64,000 bases of DNA, taken from positions 2,513,001 to 2,577,000 of the forward strand of contig OY282373.1 in NCBI GenBank assembly GCA_958295805.1, given 5' to 3'. The DNA is from an uncultured Nitrospirales bacterium (GTDB lineage: Bacteria > Nitrospirota > Nitrospiria > Nitrospirales > UBA8639). A program made the translations under genes and the position numbers. How positions within the stretch are numbered: position 1 is the first letter of the stretch; each line of letters opens with the position of its first letter. The notes under the pieces are model-generated. The model made no database searches and was not told the DNA's origin. It saw only the letters and a list, made by a program, of their open reading frames with translations. Below, piece by piece: positions 62,663-64,000 of the stretch.

Positions 62663-63394
62663 ATGACGACATCCGGATTGTTCCGCTGTCTTCTACACAC
62701 TATTTTCCCCACGAATTGTGCCACGTGTAGTGATTTTCTCTGGGATGATCCGATTCCATTTTTTTGTCGACGCTGTTGGAGTCAGATTTCTCCCATTCCT
62801 TCGCCGGTCTGCCCCCGGTGTGCTCGCCCGTTTGCTTCGTCGTCTGCACTTTCCCACAGTCCCAACCATGAGTGCGGAAAATGTCGAAGACGCTCGCCCT
62901 CCTACAATCACGCACGGACGCCTTATGCCTACCAATCGCCCCTCAAGGAGGCCATTGTGCTCTTGAAGCACAAGGGAAAGACCCAATTGGCGCCGTTACT
63001 GGCTCAACTGATGGCGCAAACGGGTCCCCCCGTCGTGATCATTGATGCAATTGTTGCCGTTCCCTTGCACCCCACTCGTCTCCGAAAACGAGAATTTAAT
63101 CAATCCCTGCTGCTCGCTCGCTCTCTCGGCAAACGTTGGAACCTTCCCGTATTGACCAACGTTCTCCTCCGCACAAAATTGACCCCACCGCAAACGTCCT
63201 TGAGCCGACGAGCGCGTTTGACCAATCTTCGAAAATGCTTTGCGGTGAAGAGGCCGGACGTGATTGAGGGAAAAAACATCTTGGTCGTCGACGACGTGTT
63301 TACAACCGGAACCACGGTCAACGAATGCGCCAAAACCCTGCGAAAAGCCGGAGCTCAGTCCGTCCACGTTCAAACCCTGGCCAGAACGGTCTGA
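62663..63394 (+). CDS. comF: ComF family phosphoribosyltransferase-like protein
   Basis: A 243-aa protein. An N-terminal zinc ribbon uses CXXC pairs (C19/C22, C35/C38, C50/C53), followed by a PRTase domain with VVDDVFTTGTTV. ComF takes part in DNA uptake in competent bacteria, though the family is widespread and the role is unsettled. Other com genes are not in the window, apart from the HhH lipoprotein. Confidence 0.9.
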   Translation: MTTSGLFRCLLHTIFPTNCATCSDFLWDDPIPFFCRRCWSQISPIPSPVCPRCARPFASSSALSHSPNHECGKCRRRSPSYNHARTPYAYQSPLKEAIVLLKHKGKTQLAPLLAQLMAQTGPPVVIIDAIVAVPLHPTRLRKREFNQSLLLARSLGKRWNLPVLTNVLLRTKLTPPQTSLSRRARLTNLRKCFAVKRPDVIEGKNILVVDDVFTTGTTVNECAKTLRKAGAQSVHVQTLARTV

Positions 63395-63407
63395 GGAGGA
63401 TATGGAA

Positions 63408-64000
63408 TTATACCGGTGGGATCCAAGATTGTGGTGGATAACGTATGCCGAAAAAAGTGGGATGGGTTAGTTTGAGAATATCTTGAACACTTTTTTCTTC
63501 CGTCTTCGACATTCCTGCCAGCAAAAGGGTGTTATCGCGGGATTTTGTGGAGAGCATTTCCCAATACATCAACTGGTCGACGGCACTTTGATAGTCTCGT
63601 TGAAAAAAATAGCACTCGGCATCATGCCCTTCCCGGCGCAAAACAACGGCAAGATTGTATGTATCGGTAAGTCTCGGTAAATCTTTTTGAATTTCGCTCG
63701 GGTATTTTTCTTCCCATTCCCTGATTTGCTCCGAACGCGAAGAGAGTTCTCGCTTGGTTTCGGAATTGGCGACTCCTTCTTTTGCCCGTTCTCCAAAGGA
63801 TTCCGAATATATTGCCCACATATGTTGATAATACGTGCGTACCTGGACTTCAAAAGAAACTCGCAGAAATTTATCGCTTTGTGGAAATTCTTGTGAGAAT
63901 TCAAAGATATGATGGATGGCACGGTAGCCGGTATTCCGTGGTTCACGGATATAGTTTTTTGTTCTTTTGTGGTTTGACACGGATTCCATGCGAGAGGAAA
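63408..64000 (-). CDS. RelA/SpoT-domain protein, 5' end outside window
   Basis: The last 193 or more residues of a Rel/Spo nucleotidyltransferase-like protein: NYIREPRNTGYRAIHHIFEF and VSFEVQVRTYYQHMWAIYSE correspond to the synthetase motifs GYRSLH and EIQIRT..W. The frame remains open to the window edge, so ATG 63989 is not the true start. The C-terminal half (YNLAVVLRREGHDAECYFFQ) has no hydrolase, TGS or ACT domain, as in small alarmone synthetases. Lower GC than the rest of the window. Confidence 0.75.
   Translation of the reverse strand, partial: SSRMESVSNHKRTKNYIREPRNTGYRAIHHIFEFSQEFPQSDKFLRVSFEVQVRTYYQHMWAIYSESFGERAKEGVANSETKRELSSRSEQIREWEEKYPSEIQKDLPRLTDTYNLAVVLRREGHDAECYFFQRDYQSAVDQLMYWEMLSTKSRDNTLLLAGMSKTEEKSVQDILKLTHPTFFGIRYPPQSWIPPV

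Overview
The window is a GC-rich (high fifties percent by eye) bacterial chromosome segment with a didermic (outer-membrane) cell plan: apolipoprotein N-acyltransferase, LolC/LolD, an outer-membrane autotransporter and a lipoprotein are all present. A membrane-anchored five-haem cytochrome c, a SmbP-type small metal-binding protein, two tandem B12-type radical SAM enzymes and the lnt-prfB-lysS-lolC-lolD order suggest a Nitrospirota (Nitrospira-like) genome. That placement is inference from gene content and was not tested. No rRNA or tRNA gene was recognised.

Layout: 1-1,900 holds moaB and a small toxin-antitoxin patch (RelE/HigB toxin, HigA-like antitoxin, a HicB-like antitoxin without HicA). 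1,939-9,639 is mostly minus strand: a zinc dehydrogenase, a PhzF enzyme, a stand-alone radical SAM enzyme with a DUF512-like tail, a degenerate J-domain protein on the plus strand, and two tandem B12-type radical SAM paralogues. 9,640-13,693 contains dispersed palindromic repeats, a TPR protein and a duplicated ThyX-like protein. 13,694-20,978 is one giant autotransporter gene with five near-identical 870-bp tandem repeats (17 Ig/PKD-like domains) and a C6-tract frameshift in its beta-barrel. An intact IS of the IS1202/ISNCY type with a 15-bp target duplication follows (21,184-23,005).

23,090-30,858 is a housekeeping block (Na+ symporter, lnt, prfB with its programmed frameshift, lysS, lolC, lolD). 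30,900-31,700 is a tandem array of about 114-bp double-palindrome units. 32,015-43,374 mixes envelope and redox genes: an HhH lipoprotein, uppP, a nitrilase-family amidohydrolase, smbP, a histone-deacetylase-like/five-haem cytochrome/sulfurtransferase operon, a PLP dehydratase, an exported WrbA-like flavodoxin and a Xer recombinase.

43,533-58,136 is core metabolism and translation on the plus strand: a TPR/periplasmic-binding protein, an M50 protease, trpS, the gap-pgk-tpiA-secG glycolytic operon, and rplU-rpmA-obgE-proB-nadD-rsfS-bioB, with ilvE divergent. 58,168-58,540 is a scar with a restriction-enzyme C-terminus and a truncated ParD. The window ends with an FtsX-type permease, a LuxR-type regulator, pyrD, comF and the 3' part of a RelA/SpoT-domain gene that runs off the edge.

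The most unusual parts are the expanding giant adhesin with its possible phase-variation tract, the three-radical-SAM neighbourhood, the 114-bp repeat array, rsfS starting at an ATT codon, and a ThyX-like protein lacking the usual catalytic signature.
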